A DNA stretch of 64,000 nucleotides from CAYWFU01 sp964457585. GTDB taxonomy: Bacteria > JACRDZ01. Position 1 is the stretch's first letter; the number at the start of each line of letters is the position of its first letter. Under the pieces are notes generated by a model. That model worked only from the letters and a program-made list of their open reading frames with translations. It made no database searches and was not told the DNA's origin. Position numbers and translations under genes: made by a program. Below are positions 32,064 through 45,600 of the stretch, piece after piece. Where the stretch lies: the NCBI GenBank assembly GCA_964457585.1, contig CAYWFU010000002.1, positions 66,336 to 130,335 on the forward strand, read 5' to 3'.

Positions 32064-33647
32064 ATGTACAAAATTTTGGTAACAGATCCGCTTTCAGAAG
32101 AAGGATTAAAACTTCTTAAAGACAGGAAAGATATAGAATTAATAATTAATACTAAATTTTCTAAGGAAGAGCTTTTAAAAGAAATACCTCAGTATGATGT
32201 TTTACTTGTAAGAAGTGAAACAAAAGTAACTAAAGATGTTATAAGCGCAGCATCCAAGTTAAGGATAATCGGACGGGCAGGAGTGGGAGTTGATAATGTT
32301 GATGTTGAAGCAGCTTCCAAAAAAGGTATAATTGTTATGAATACTCCTGAAGGAAATACAATATCCACTGCAGAACTTTCTTTTTCAATGTTAATGAGTC
32401 TTGCCAGAAATATCCCTCAGGCAAATAATTCTTTAAAAACAAAAAAATGGGAAAGAAAACTTTTTATTGGATCAGAATTAAAAGGTAAAGTGCTGGGGAT
32501 AATAGGATTGGGCAGAATAGGTTTTGAAGTGGCAAAACGCGCCAGAGCGTTCGACATGAAGCTTTTAGCTTTTGATCCTTTTATTTCTATTGAAAAAGCT
32601 GAATCTATTGGTATTAAATTAGTTGAACTGGATGAGCTTTATTCCTCTTCAGACTTTATTACTATTCATACACCTTTAAATAACCAGACAAAATATTTAA
32701 TTGATGAGAATGCAATTTCTAAAATGAAACCTCAGGTTAGAATAATAAATTGTGCAAGAGGAGGAATTGTAAAAGAAGAAGCTCTTTATGAAGCTTTAAA
32801 AAATAAAAAAATATCTGGAGCAGCTCTTGATGTGTTTGAACAGGAACCGCCTCTGGATAGTCGTTTGCTTGAACTTGATAATTGCGTGGTTACGCCGCAT
32901 TTAGGAGCATCAACTACAGAAGCTCAGCAAAATGTTGCTGTTGATATAATTAAGCAGGTAATCGATGCTTTATTTGAATGCAGAATCGTAAATGCAATTA
33001 ATGTTCCCTGTGTTGATCCATCTTTGTATAAAGAACTTACACCGTATATTGATCTTGCAGAAAAAATGGGATTATTCCAGGGACAGCAGATGGCAGGACA
33101 TTCACGAAAAATTGAGATTAAATACAGCGGTGAAATAGCGCAGTATAATGTAAAACCTGTTACAACTGCTTTTATTAAAGGATTTTTACAGCCAATTTTA
33201 AAAGATACAATTAATTATGTTAATGCTCCATTTATTGCAAAAGAAAGAAATATAGAAATTGTTGAGCAGAAAACAACAGAAGCTTCTGATTTTACAAATC
33301 TGATTTCAGTTAAAATTGAAACTGATAAATCAGAAAGCTATATAACAGGATCATTATTAGATAAAAAATTACCCCGTATAATAAAAATAGACGAGTTTGT
33401 TGTGGATATTATTCCAAAAGGCAATTTACTTATATGTTCAAATTTAGATATTCCTGGTATAATAGGTAAACTTGGAACATTACTTGGAAATAATAATATT
33501 AATATCGCTGGAATGCGTTATGGCAGAAAAGAAAAAGGCGGATTAGCTCTTTCACTTTTTGTTATAGATGGTGAAATCACATCTAATATTTTAGAAGACA
33601 TCAAAAAGATAGATGGGATTAAAGGAGTTAAGACTGTATCATTATAA
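32064..33647 (+). CDS. serA: D-3-phosphoglycerate dehydrogenase, long form
   Basis: 527 residues, the long form with catalytic, NAD, intervening and ACT domains. VRSETKVTKDVI, GIIGLGRIGFEVAKRA, NCARGGIVKEEAL, VTPHLGASTTEAQ and the C-terminal ACT segment DIPGIIGKLGTLLGNNNINI are intact. It oxidises 3-phosphoglycerate in serine synthesis; serine feedback would act through the ACT domain. AGGAGG precedes the start. The giant gene begins 17 bases after its stop. Confidence 0.95.
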   Translation: MYKILVTDPLSEEGLKLLKDRKDIELIINTKFSKEELLKEIPQYDVLLVRSETKVTKDVISAASKLRIIGRAGVGVDNVDVEAASKKGIIVMNTPEGNTISTAELSFSMLMSLARNIPQANNSLKTKKWERKLFIGSELKGKVLGIIGLGRIGFEVAKRARAFDMKLLAFDPFISIEKAESIGIKLVELDELYSSSDFITIHTPLNNQTKYLIDENAISKMKPQVRIINCARGGIVKEEALYEALKNKKISGAALDVFEQEPPLDSRLLELDNCVVTPHLGASTTEAQQNVAVDIIKQVIDALFECRIVNAINVPCVDPSLYKELTPYIDLAEKMGLFQGQQMAGHSRKIEIKYSGEIAQYNVKPVTTAFIKGFLQPILKDTINYVNAPFIAKERNIEIVEQKTTEASDFTNLISVKIETDKSESYITGSLLDKKLPRIIKIDEFVVDIIPKGNLLICSNLDIPGIIGKLGTLLGNNNINIAGMRYGRKEKGGLALSLFVIDGEITSNILEDIKKIDGIKGVKTVSL

Positions 33648-33664
33648 TAAAGAGGGGGAGGAGA

Positions 33665-36600
33665 ATGTATAAAAAAAAATTTATATTTATATTTTTATTA
33701 ATTTTTATTTTATATAATAGAAACACTATTTTAGCAGTACCTCCTGTAATAAATTCTGTTTTCCCAAAAGCTGGTTTTAATAATAAAGCTACTGATATTA
33801 CAATTACCGGGGAAAAATTTGATACTAGCTGTAAAGTATATATTAATCCCATGAATCCTTCTGTTGTTAATTCTTCATTTGTTGGCTTAAAACCTACTGA
33901 CATATTTATTTCAGGAAATTTTGCTTATGTTACATCTGCTCCCGAGGGACCTGGATATATAACGGGATTATATATATTAAATATCAGTAATCCAAACAAT
34001 CCAATACAAGTTGGGACAGTTTTTGGTTTAGATCATCCTAATGATGTTTATGTGTCAGGAAATTATGCATATATAGCAGATGGATATTCAGGTTTACAGA
34101 TAATAGATATTCTTAATCCGGCAAATCCTCAAGTAATAAAAACCGTTGACACTCCCGGTTTTGCTGCCAGTGTATATGTATCAGGGAATTATGCATATGT
34201 TGCTGATGTAGAGTCTGGTATACAGATAATAGATATTGGGACTGAATCCATAAAAGAAACTATAAACCCTGGAGAATATGAATATGTTTCTGATGTTTAT
34301 GTAAAGGGAGATTATCTTTATGCAACAGTTAATAACTATGATTATACAAAACCAAGACCTGGATATTTATGGAAAATTTCTGTTAATGATATAATTAATA
34401 AAATAATTAATAATATAAATAATATAGATATAAAAAAAATTAAAATCACAGAAGATACTGACCTTTATGATGTATATATAGAAAAAGATTTGTTTTATTT
34501 TACAACTGTTAGTGGTTTAATTGTTGGAGATATAAATGTTTCTGATGAATTTTATGAAAAAAATTTTTTAAATATTGAATTTGATGTTCCACAGGTTGAT
34601 CAAAGACTTGGCGATTTCTGTATATCAGGTAAATATGCATATATCCCTGGTAAGTATGGACTAAATATTGTAGATGTAAGTAATCCTTCTGATCTTAAAA
34701 AAGTTGCCAGAATTGATACAGGTAGAGTCAATTATGTAACTTCTGCTGTGTATGTTTCAGGCAAATATGCTTATACAACAGTGACTGATAATAATACTGT
34801 TGGGATTTTTCAGGTGATAGATATAACCAGTCCGGTTAATCCCAGCAGGGTCAGTAATGTAGAAACACCCGGGTTTGCTAATGATGTTGATATCTCTGTC
34901 TTCGGCCTAAATTCATATGCATATGTTACATATGCATATCGGTCAGATAGTTCGGGAATACAGGTAATAAACATTAATGATCCTAAAAATCCTATTAAAC
35001 TAAGTAGTTATATTACACCTGGTTATGTTAAAAAAGTACGTATATTGAATAATTATGCTTATTTAATAAATTGGGGAGAACTACAGATAATAGACATAAG
35101 TGTTCCTTATGTTCTTTCTAAGGCTGGCAATATAAATCTTCTTGTTTATTCTACTAATGATATAGATGTCTCTGGTAATTATGCTTATGTAACTTATAGA
35201 GATATGACAAAAGGATTATTTGTAATAGATATTACTGATCCTAAAAGTCTAAAAATAATAGGGACTTTAAATACGCTTAGTAAAGCTTCAGGTCTTCATG
35301 TATCGGGTAATTATGCATATGTAGCAGATGGAGTTTCAGGATTAAGAATAATAGATATTTCAAATAAAACAGCCCCTAATATTAAAAGCAGTATATATTT
35401 GGATTATTATTTGAATAATTATGATGAAGCTGAAGATATTTATGTATCTGGTGATTATGCTTATGTTACTACTTTCAATGAATTTTACGGGTTATATATT
35501 ATCAATATAAGTGATCCATCAAACCCTATTATTAAAAGTAAATTAATAATGCCTAAAGGATATTACCGTATATATGTGAAAGATAATTATGCATATATAT
35601 CAAATGCTGGATTACTTAGCACCAGAGCAGATAATATGGGTATTTATATAATAGATATCAATGACCCAAGTAAGCCCTATATTATAAGCAGTGGAAATAC
35701 TCCGGGTGATTCTCAAAACCTTATTGTCACAGATAACAATATTTACGCTGCAGATGGTTATGCTGGTTTGCAGGTATTTGATAAAAAAAGTTTTTTAACC
35801 AGTTGTACCCCTGTTTTTTTTACTAATGAAACTAAATTGACAACAGAGATACCATCGCTTTTGAATGGCGGCAGATACAACATTAAAATTAGAAATTCTT
35901 TAAACGAGCAGGCACTTTTATATAATGGTTTTAGAGTTATATCAGATAGTTATTTACCAACATTAAAAGCAGCACCCCAGCTACCTCTTTCTGGTAAACT
36001 TAAAGCTCCTATAACTGTTAATTTTACTGCAGAAATAAATGATCCTGAAGCTTCTCCTATTATAAACTACGAGTGGGATTTAGATGGTGATGGGAATTTT
36101 GAAAAAACAACAACAACTGATACTGCAAATATTACATATTATTCAGAAGGTACATATACCCCTAAAGTAAGAATAACAGATACTGATGGAGTCATAACAG
36201 AAGCTGCAAACACGGTTGTTGTCTTACCACCAAATCTACCACCTACTATAACATCTTTCACATCTTCTGAACTTTTAGGAAATAAATCATTATCTGTAAC
36301 TTTTACTTTAAAAGCATCAGATGATGACATTATTACACGTTGTGATTTGGATCTTAATGGTGATGGTAATTATGAAACTATATATAATACTAATAGTCCC
36401 TCCATTGATATAACCACCAGCCTTTACAAATATGAAAATTTCGGTTTATATAATGCTAAAGCTAGAATTACAGATAACGATGGAGTAACAGCAGAAGCTG
36501 CGATTACCATAAATGTAACAGGAGATCCTGGAATAACTTCTATTGACCCTAATAATGGTGCTAATGATAAAACAACCTCTATTACAATTAATGGTAAGGC

Positions 36601-39600
36601 GTTTGATCCAACATGTAATGTTTATATTGCGGCTGCTGCATCTCCTAATATTATTGGAAATGTAAAACCCGATAATGCATATTTTAAAAATGTATTCATA
36701 TCTAATAATTATGCTTTTGTAACAGATATAAATGACTTATATAATGATTTACGAATAATAGACATTAGTGATCCAAAAAAACCCACAATAGAAAGCACTG
36801 TAGATATTACCGGGCAAGTTTCAGAAGTATATGTATCAGGAAATTATGCTTATGTAACAAGCACAAGCAATGATGGATATTTATATATAATAAAAATTAA
36901 GGAATATAATAAATATTTAAAAAAAGATATAATTAATCCACGAATTATTAATAGTATAGGACCTTTTAGTATAGGACCTTTTAGTAAAAATGTTTATGTT
37001 TGTGTTTTAGAAGATTATATTTATGTAGCAAGTAGTAATAAATTATATATATATTCCTATTCAAATTCAAAAAATACGGTTTCTTTTGTAAAGTATTTTG
37101 TTATTGATGGTTATGCTTCAGGAGTATATATATCAGGAAATTATGTTTATGTAACAAGCAATAATATATCAAATTATAATCTAGGGATAATAGATATAAG
37201 TGATATAAAAAATGCTTATATTGTGAAAAATGTAACTGTTTCTGGTTATGCTTCAGGAGTATATATATCAGGAGATTATGCTTATATAGCGAATAATAAT
37301 AGTCTTCAAATAATTGATATTAGCAATCCTAATATTCCTATTATAGCAGGTAGTGTATCCACTCCTTCCCTTGCTGCCAGTGTATACATTGATGGTAACT
37401 ATGCATATGTTACTTGCTGGGAAAAAGGATTAATAATAATAGATATTAGTAATCCTACAATAGCTGTTATAACAGCTATTGTAGATACCCCTGGCTTTGC
37501 GAATAGTGTCAATGTATCAGGAAATTATGCTTTTGTTGCGGATTATTCGGGAGGTTTACAAATAATAGATATCAATAATCGTGCAAATCCAGGTGTAACA
37601 AGTAATGAGTGTGAATCAGTAAAATTTGTTGATTCTAACCAAATGACAGCAGATGTACCTAAAGGATTAAAAAAAGGTAAATATGATATTATTGTTGCTA
37701 ATGGTACTGGACAAAAATCTAATAATAGTGATTTTACAGTACTCGATCCGCTAAATCAAAAACCCACTATAAATTTAACCGCAGATATTGATAATGGGTA
37801 TCCACCTTTATATGTAACTTTTACTGCAAAAGCATCAGATTTAGATGGCAATATTATACGTTATAGATGGGATTTTAATAATGATGGTATTTATGATGAA
37901 ATTTTATATACTTCCAGCACATTGGATTACAAATCTAAAATTTTTTATAATCCTGGTGTATACACGGTTAAAGTAAATGTTACTGATAATAATAAAGAAG
38001 AATCTGAAGCTAGTATAAATATAGATGTTAAAGGTTATCCCAAAATAAGTTCGATTGATCCCAATTATGGGTATAACAATTTAGACACAGATATCACAAT
38101 CAAAGGTGAAAATTTTGATAACACATGTAAAGCATATATTACACCGAGCAATTTTTCTCCTATAGTTGGGAACTATCTTTATAATCCTGGTACCAGTTTT
38201 ATCAATGATTTGTATATATCCGGTCCATATGCTTATGTGGCTGATAAAAATTATGGTTTACAAATAATAGATATCGTTAATCCTATTAATCCAAAAATAG
38301 TTGGAAGTGTATCTATTCAGAATAGTGCTAATGATGTATATATATCAGGAAATTATGCTTATGTTGCTGATAATGATACGGGTGTACAAATAATAAATAT
38401 CAGTGATCCCACTAAACCAGGGATAAGAAGTACTGCATATACTCCTGGTAGTGCTTCCGGAGTATATGTATCAGGGAATTATGCTTATGTGGCAGACGGT
38501 TTTTATGGTTTACAAATAATAGATATCAGTAATCCTTATTTTCCTAAACGAATTGGAAGTGTGGACACTCCTGGTAATGCTACTAGAGTATATGTATCAG
38601 GGAATTATGCTTATGTGGCAGACGGTTTTTATGGTTTGCAGATAATAGATATCAGTAGTCCAGCTCTTCCTAAACTAATTGGAAGTGTGGACACTCCTGG
38701 TAATGCTACTGATGTATATGTATCAGGGAATTATGCTTATGTGGCAGACGGATCTAATGGTTTGCAGATAATAGATATCAGTAGTCCAGCTAACTCCTCT
38801 TTAAAAACTACTGTAACCATCGCTGGTTATACTTCTGGAGTATATATATCAGGGCAATATGCTTATTTAGCAAATGGGGATAATGTGAATAATGTGGATA
38901 TTGGTTTTTTACAAATAATAGACATCAGTGATCCCCTGAATCCTAGATTGTTTGGTAGTGTGTATACCCCTGGTTTTGCTCAAAATATTTTTATAGCTGG
39001 AAAATATGTTTATGTAGCAGATAGTAATTATGGGTTACAAATAATCAATAAATTGAGCGCTGGTTCTATTTGTGAACCAATATCTTTTGATAATAACACA
39101 CAACTTACAGCTAAAGTACCAAAGGGTTTAATGCCTGGAGGATATAATATAACTGTTTTCAATAATGAAGGATATAAATCTTTTTATCAATTTACTGTAT
39201 ATGATGCTCAAAATCAACCCCCTGATATTACATCTTTAAAAGCAGATCCCATTAATGGGGATGCTCCTTTATTAGTTAATTTAATTGCAGATGCATCTGA
39301 TATTGATGGAGATATAATAAGTTATGAATGGTTTTTCGGGGATGGGTCATCCAATATTACTACAAATATAAATAATACAAAACATCTCTATACTAAACCT
39401 GCTGCATACTATGCACAGGTGAGAGTTACTGATAATGACGGAGCTCAAACAATAAAAGGTGTTAATATAAATGTAACCGCAAATCAATCTCCTCAAGTAT
39501 ATTTATCTGCAAATCAATATTATGGGAAAGTGCCTTTAACAATAAGTTTTACCGCTAATTCTTTTGATAGCGATGGTAACATTATTAAGTATGAATGGGA

Positions 39601-42600
39601 TTTCAATGGTGACGGGATATATGATAGTACAATAAATTCAAATTTAGATACACTGAATGTAGATTATACTTATGAAACCTCTGGAACATACTATAGTTCT
39701 GTAAAAGTTATTGATAATGATGGTGCTAGTGGTCAAAGTTATACTGCTATTGTAGTTAATTCAAATCAACCTCCTCAAGTATATTTATATGCAAATCCAA
39801 ATTATGGGAAAGCACCTTTATTGGTAAATTTTTATGCTTCTGCTTTTGATAATGATGGCAATATTACAAAATACGAATGGGACTTTAATAATGACGGCAT
39901 TTATGAAACTACTTCTTCCGACGCTTATTATATAAGTAATATTTATAATACAACCGGTACATATATTGCCAATGTAAAAGTTACAGATGATGATAATGCT
40001 GAGGCAATTAGTACCGCAGTAATTAATGTATTACAAGAAAATAAAATACCCGCAGTAACTTTATATACATCCCCAGGTTCCGGAGATTTACCATTACTTA
40101 TAAATTTTTATGCCATTGCATCGGATATTGATGGTATTGTTATTCGCTATGAGTGGGATTTTGACGGGGATGGGAATATTGATACGATCACTGATGAAGG
40201 TAATGCTAATTATACTTATACAAAAGCAGGTATATATAATGCCAGAGTAAAAGTTATGGATAATGATGGAGCTAGCGCAGAAAATGCAGCTATGGTTAGG
40301 GCAATAAAGGATCCTCCTGCAATATATTCGATTACTCCCAATTTCAGTTATAATGACTCAACTTCCAATATTACAATAAATGGATTAAATTTTGATTCAA
40401 CTTGCAGAATATATATGGGGCAAAGTAATTATTTTATTGCAAGCAAAATAAAAACACCGGGGCATCCTTATAATATAAAAGTATCCGGAAATTATGCTTA
40501 CGCAGCCAGCTATGATTCAGGCTTACAAATAATTGATATAAGTGATACATCAAATATTAAAGTAGTTGGAGGTGTTGATACTTCCAGTGCTGCTGTAAGT
40601 GTGAGCCTGTCAGGTAATTACGCTTATGTTGCAGATGGAGAATCTGGTTTATATATAATAGATGTTTCTGATGCTGCCAATCCCATGATAGTGGGAACGG
40701 CAAACACTCCCGGGTCTGCTTATAATGTGTATGCATCAGGCAATTATGCATACATGGCTTCGTACGATTCAGGATTGCAGGTAATAGATTGCAGTGATAT
40801 AACAAATCCCAAAATAGTAAGCAGTATTAAAACTTACGGATATACTTACGATGTATTTATATCCGGAAATTATGCATATGTGGCTGATGGATATAATGGA
40901 TTAACAATAATAGATATAAGTGATGCATCTAATCCTAAAATAACAGGTAATGTGGATACTCCTGGGTTTGCTTTAAGTGTGAATATATCCGGAAAATATG
41001 CATATATAGCTGATGGTGACAGCGGATTGGAAATAATAGATATAAGTGATGCAGCTAATCCTACGATAATAAAAACTATTAATACACCTGGTTATGCATG
41101 GAATGTCTCTATATTGAATAATTATGCATATGTTGCAGACGGATTTGCCGGTGTACAAATAATAGATATAAGTTTCCCTGAAAATTCCCAGATAATAGGC
41201 AGTATAAATATTCCCGGATTTTTTTCAAATATAGATATTTCTGGAAAATATGCTTATGTTATAGATGTGTTTAACGCAATACAATTAATTGATATAAGTA
41301 ATTCAACCAATCTCAGTATGGTAAGCACTGTGAATACATCTAACTATACTTCAGATTTAAAAGTTTCCGGAAATTATGCTTATGTGGCTGATGGAGATAA
41401 TGGGCTGAAAATAGTAGATTTTAGTGATGCAGCTAATCCTATTATAGTAGGCAGCATTGATACCCCTGGGACTGCAATAGGTATAAGCATTTTCGGAAAT
41501 TATGCTTATGTGGCTGATAGGGACAGCGGATTGGAAATAATAGATATCTCTGATGCAGCTAATCCTACGATAACAGGTAGTATTGATACCCCTGGAATTG
41601 CAATAGGTATAAGCATTTCCGGGAATTATGCTTATGTTACTGATGGTGACAGCGGATTGGAAATAATAGATATCTCTGATGCGGCTAATCCTACGATAAC
41701 AGGCAGTATTGATACTCCAGGAACTGCAATAGGTATAAGCATTTCCGGGAATTATGCTTATATAGCTGATGGTGACAGCGGATTGGAAATAATAGATATA
41801 AGTGATGCAGCTAATCCTGTAATAGCAGGTAATATAGTTCTCCCTGATTTTACTTATGATGTGAGTGTATCAGGGAAATATGCTTATGTAGCTAATAGGG
41901 ATAATGGATTAAAAATAATAGATATCAGTGATTTAGCTAATCTTAAAATAATAGGCAGTGTGGACACACCTGGATTTGCAATAGGTGTTTATATATCCGG
42001 AAATTATGCTTATATAGCTGATAATAATAAAGGACTGCAAATAATAGATATTACTGATGCAGCTGATCCTAAGATAGTAGACAATGTGTCTACACTTAGA
42101 AGTGCTAATAAAGTTTATGTTTCAGAAAATTACATCTATGTGGCAGATGGGGGAGCAGGCCTTCATGTATTTAATAAATTAAATTCAGAATATATTTGTA
42201 ATCCAACAAGCTTTGTTAATGATAAAACTCTAAATACTTATGTACCAATGGGATTTATTCCAGGTAAATATTATGTCAAAATAATTGATTCAAATGGTAA
42301 AAAAGCTGTAAGTTATGATGCTTTTAAAATATTAAGTAATTCATTTAATGTACCCCCTCAAGTAGACTTGACGGCTGTTCCTGATACAGGCAAAGCACCG
42401 CTTTCTGTTACATTTACAGCAAATGCATTGGATTCCGATGGTACTATAATAGGCTATGATTGGGATCTGGACAGCGATGGTAATTACGAGATTTTAAATA
42501 GCAGCAGCAATACTATGAACTATACATATAATAATCAGGGCAGTTATAATGCACGCGTAAGAGTGACGGACAATGACAGTGCGATTGGAGAAGCTGGCAT

Positions 42601-45600
42601 TGCTATTAATGTCTTTCCGCCTAACGTGCCTCCTCAAGTAAACTTGAGTGCTGTTCCTGATACAGGCAAAGCACCGCTTTCTGTAACATTCACGGCAAAT
42701 GCATTGGATTCCGATGGTACTATAATAGGCTATGATTGGGATCTGGACANNNNNNNNNNNNNNNNNNNNNNNNNNNNNNNNNNNNNNNNNNNNNNNNNNN
42801 NNNNNNNNNNNNNNNNNNNNNNNNNNNNNNNNNNNNNNNNNNNNNNNNNAAGAGTGACGGACAATGACAGTGCGATTGGAGAAGCTGGCATTGCTATTAA
42901 TGTCCTGCCGCCTAATGTACCTCCTCAAGTAAGCCTTGATGCAGATCGTGAAATTATTAATATTCCGTTTCCAATAACATTTACAGCTAATGCCATAGAT
43001 TCTGATGGTTATATCACAAGATATGACTGGGATTTGGATGGTGATGGAAATTTTGAAAATACAACAACAAATAATATTGTCAGTTATATATATAATAAAA
43101 AAGGCTCCTATAATATACGAGTATTAGTTACAGATAATGATGGCGCTATACAGGAAGCCAATATAATAATTAAAGCATTAGCTTTTCCTGAGATAATTTC
43201 AATTGAACCAAATTATAATTATAATTATCAAAATACTTTTACTTCAATTAATGGTAAAAATTTTGATACCACATGTAGATTATATATAAGTCCCGGCGGC
43301 CCATATTCTTTAGGAAACATTACTTTATCAGGAGAAATTTCAGGTTTTCATTTTTCAGATAATTATGCTTATGTAACATATACAAAATTGGATAGCTCTA
43401 ACTTATATGAAAGCGCAGGATTGCAAATAATTGATATTAAAAATTCAAATAAACTCAAAGTAATTAGTAATATAGATATTCCTGGCTGGGACTTACGTTT
43501 AAATGTTTTAAATAATTATGCTTATGTAATATATAATGCAATGCCTGGACCTCAATTGCAGATAATTGATATAAATAATCCTGAGAATCCAAACTTACTG
43601 GGGAATATTACTTTGAATGGTTATTTTATTAATGCTTTTAATGTATCAGAAAAGTACGCATACATAGCAAATAATTTATCAGAACTCCAGATTCTTGATA
43701 TAAGCGATTCAAGTAATATTAACAGTATAGGAAGTGTGAATATAACTGGAAGTGCCAAAAATATTTATATATCAGAAAATTATGCATATGTAGCATATAT
43801 AGAATATGGTGAATTTAATCAGATTAATTCAGGTTTACAGGTAATAGATATAAGTGATCCAGCTAATCTGGTAATAGTTAATAATATTCCTCTCTCGGGA
43901 GGTGAAATTAGTTGTTTTTATACTAATGGAACTTTTATGTATATAATGCTTGATCAGCAGCTTAAATCAAATTTAAATATTATAGATATAAGTGTACCGG
44001 GAAATCCTGTAATAATAAATTCCGGGATAAATCTTCCTGTAACTCCAAAGGATATTTATGTATTAGATAATTATATTTATATAGCAGATACTTCATCAGG
44101 ATTAAAAATAATAGATATAAGCAATCCTAACAATCCTTATGTGGTTGGCGGTACGGCAACGATTGGTATACCTTCGGCTATTCATGTATCAGGGAATTAT
44201 GTTTATACCATATATACCGGTTGGAATGTTTCAGGAATGCAGATAATAGATGTCAGCGTCCCAGATAATCCAAAAACAGAAGGAAATATACAGACTTCTA
44301 TGTATACATGGAACGTTTATCTGTCAGGTATCTATGCTTATATAGCTGATGGAACAGCAGGATTAAAAATTGCAGATGTAAGTGTTCCGGGTAATACCAA
44401 AATACTTGGGTCGATTGATACGCTTGGAGAAGCTTGCAATGTATTCATATCAGGCAGCTATGCGTATGTGGTTAATCGTAATTCAATGGGCAGTTTACAA
44501 CAAAAAACTTTAGGGTTGAAAATAATAGATATAAGCAATCCTGAAAATCTATATATTGTTGGTGGAGTAGATATGCAGGATATTCCTTATGCTGTTTATG
44601 TGTCGGGAAATTATGCTTATCTGGCTAATGGAACCGCAGGGCTAAAAATAATAGATATCAGTGTTCCTTACGATCCAAAAATAGTAAGCAGTATTGATAC
44701 ACCTGGTGTAGCACGCGGAATAACCATATCAGGAAATTATGCTTATGTGGCTGATGGTAAATCGGATTTTGATATGAATCCTGTTTCATATACCGGATTA
44801 CATATAATAGATATAAAAGACCCTTTAAATCCGACTTTATTAAACAGCATAGATACACCAGGGGAGCCTTATAGTGTATATTTGACAGAAAATTATGCCT
44901 ATCTTGCTGATGGTTCTTTTGGATTACAAATATTAGATATTACTGATCCTGTAAATACGAAAATAATAAGTAATTTTAATAGTATCATAAATCCATGGAG
45001 TCCTTCACGGAGTGTATATGTATCAGGAAATTATGCTTATCTGGCTAACACTGCTTCAGGAATACAGGTAATAGATATTAGTAATCCGTATCTACCTATT
45101 CTTGTGAGCAATCTATCAAATTCCGGCTGGGCGCTGGATGTTCAGGGAACGAAAAATTATGTTTATGTGGCAAATGGTTTAAGGGGATTACAGATACTTG
45201 ATAAATTAAGTCTGGGAACCCTTTGTCAGCCTGTAAATTTTATTGATAGTACAAAAATTAACACAATAATACCAGCAAGATTAATGTCCGGTAAATATAA
45301 TATTAAAATAATTAATTCTTCACAGGATGAATCTGTTTTCTATAATGGATTTAAAGTTTTAAAATCATTTGTCATGCCGCCTTTTGTAAATTTATTTGTA
45401 GATACTGTTTCAGGGAAAGCTCCTTTAAAAGTAAATTTTTATGCTTCTGCTTTTGATTTAGATGGCAATATCGTGCGTTATGAGTGGGACCTTAATGGGG
45501 ATGGAAATTTTGAGACCATAACCGTCGACGATACAGTAAGTTATACGTATGATTTACAGGGTTATTATTTTGCACGTGTAAGAGTTACGGATAATGACGG

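Noticed and set aside
36139..36330. Minus-strand open frames inside the giant gene as separate genes
   Set aside because: They mirror the repetitive coding strand, have no ribosome sites and do not resemble proteins.
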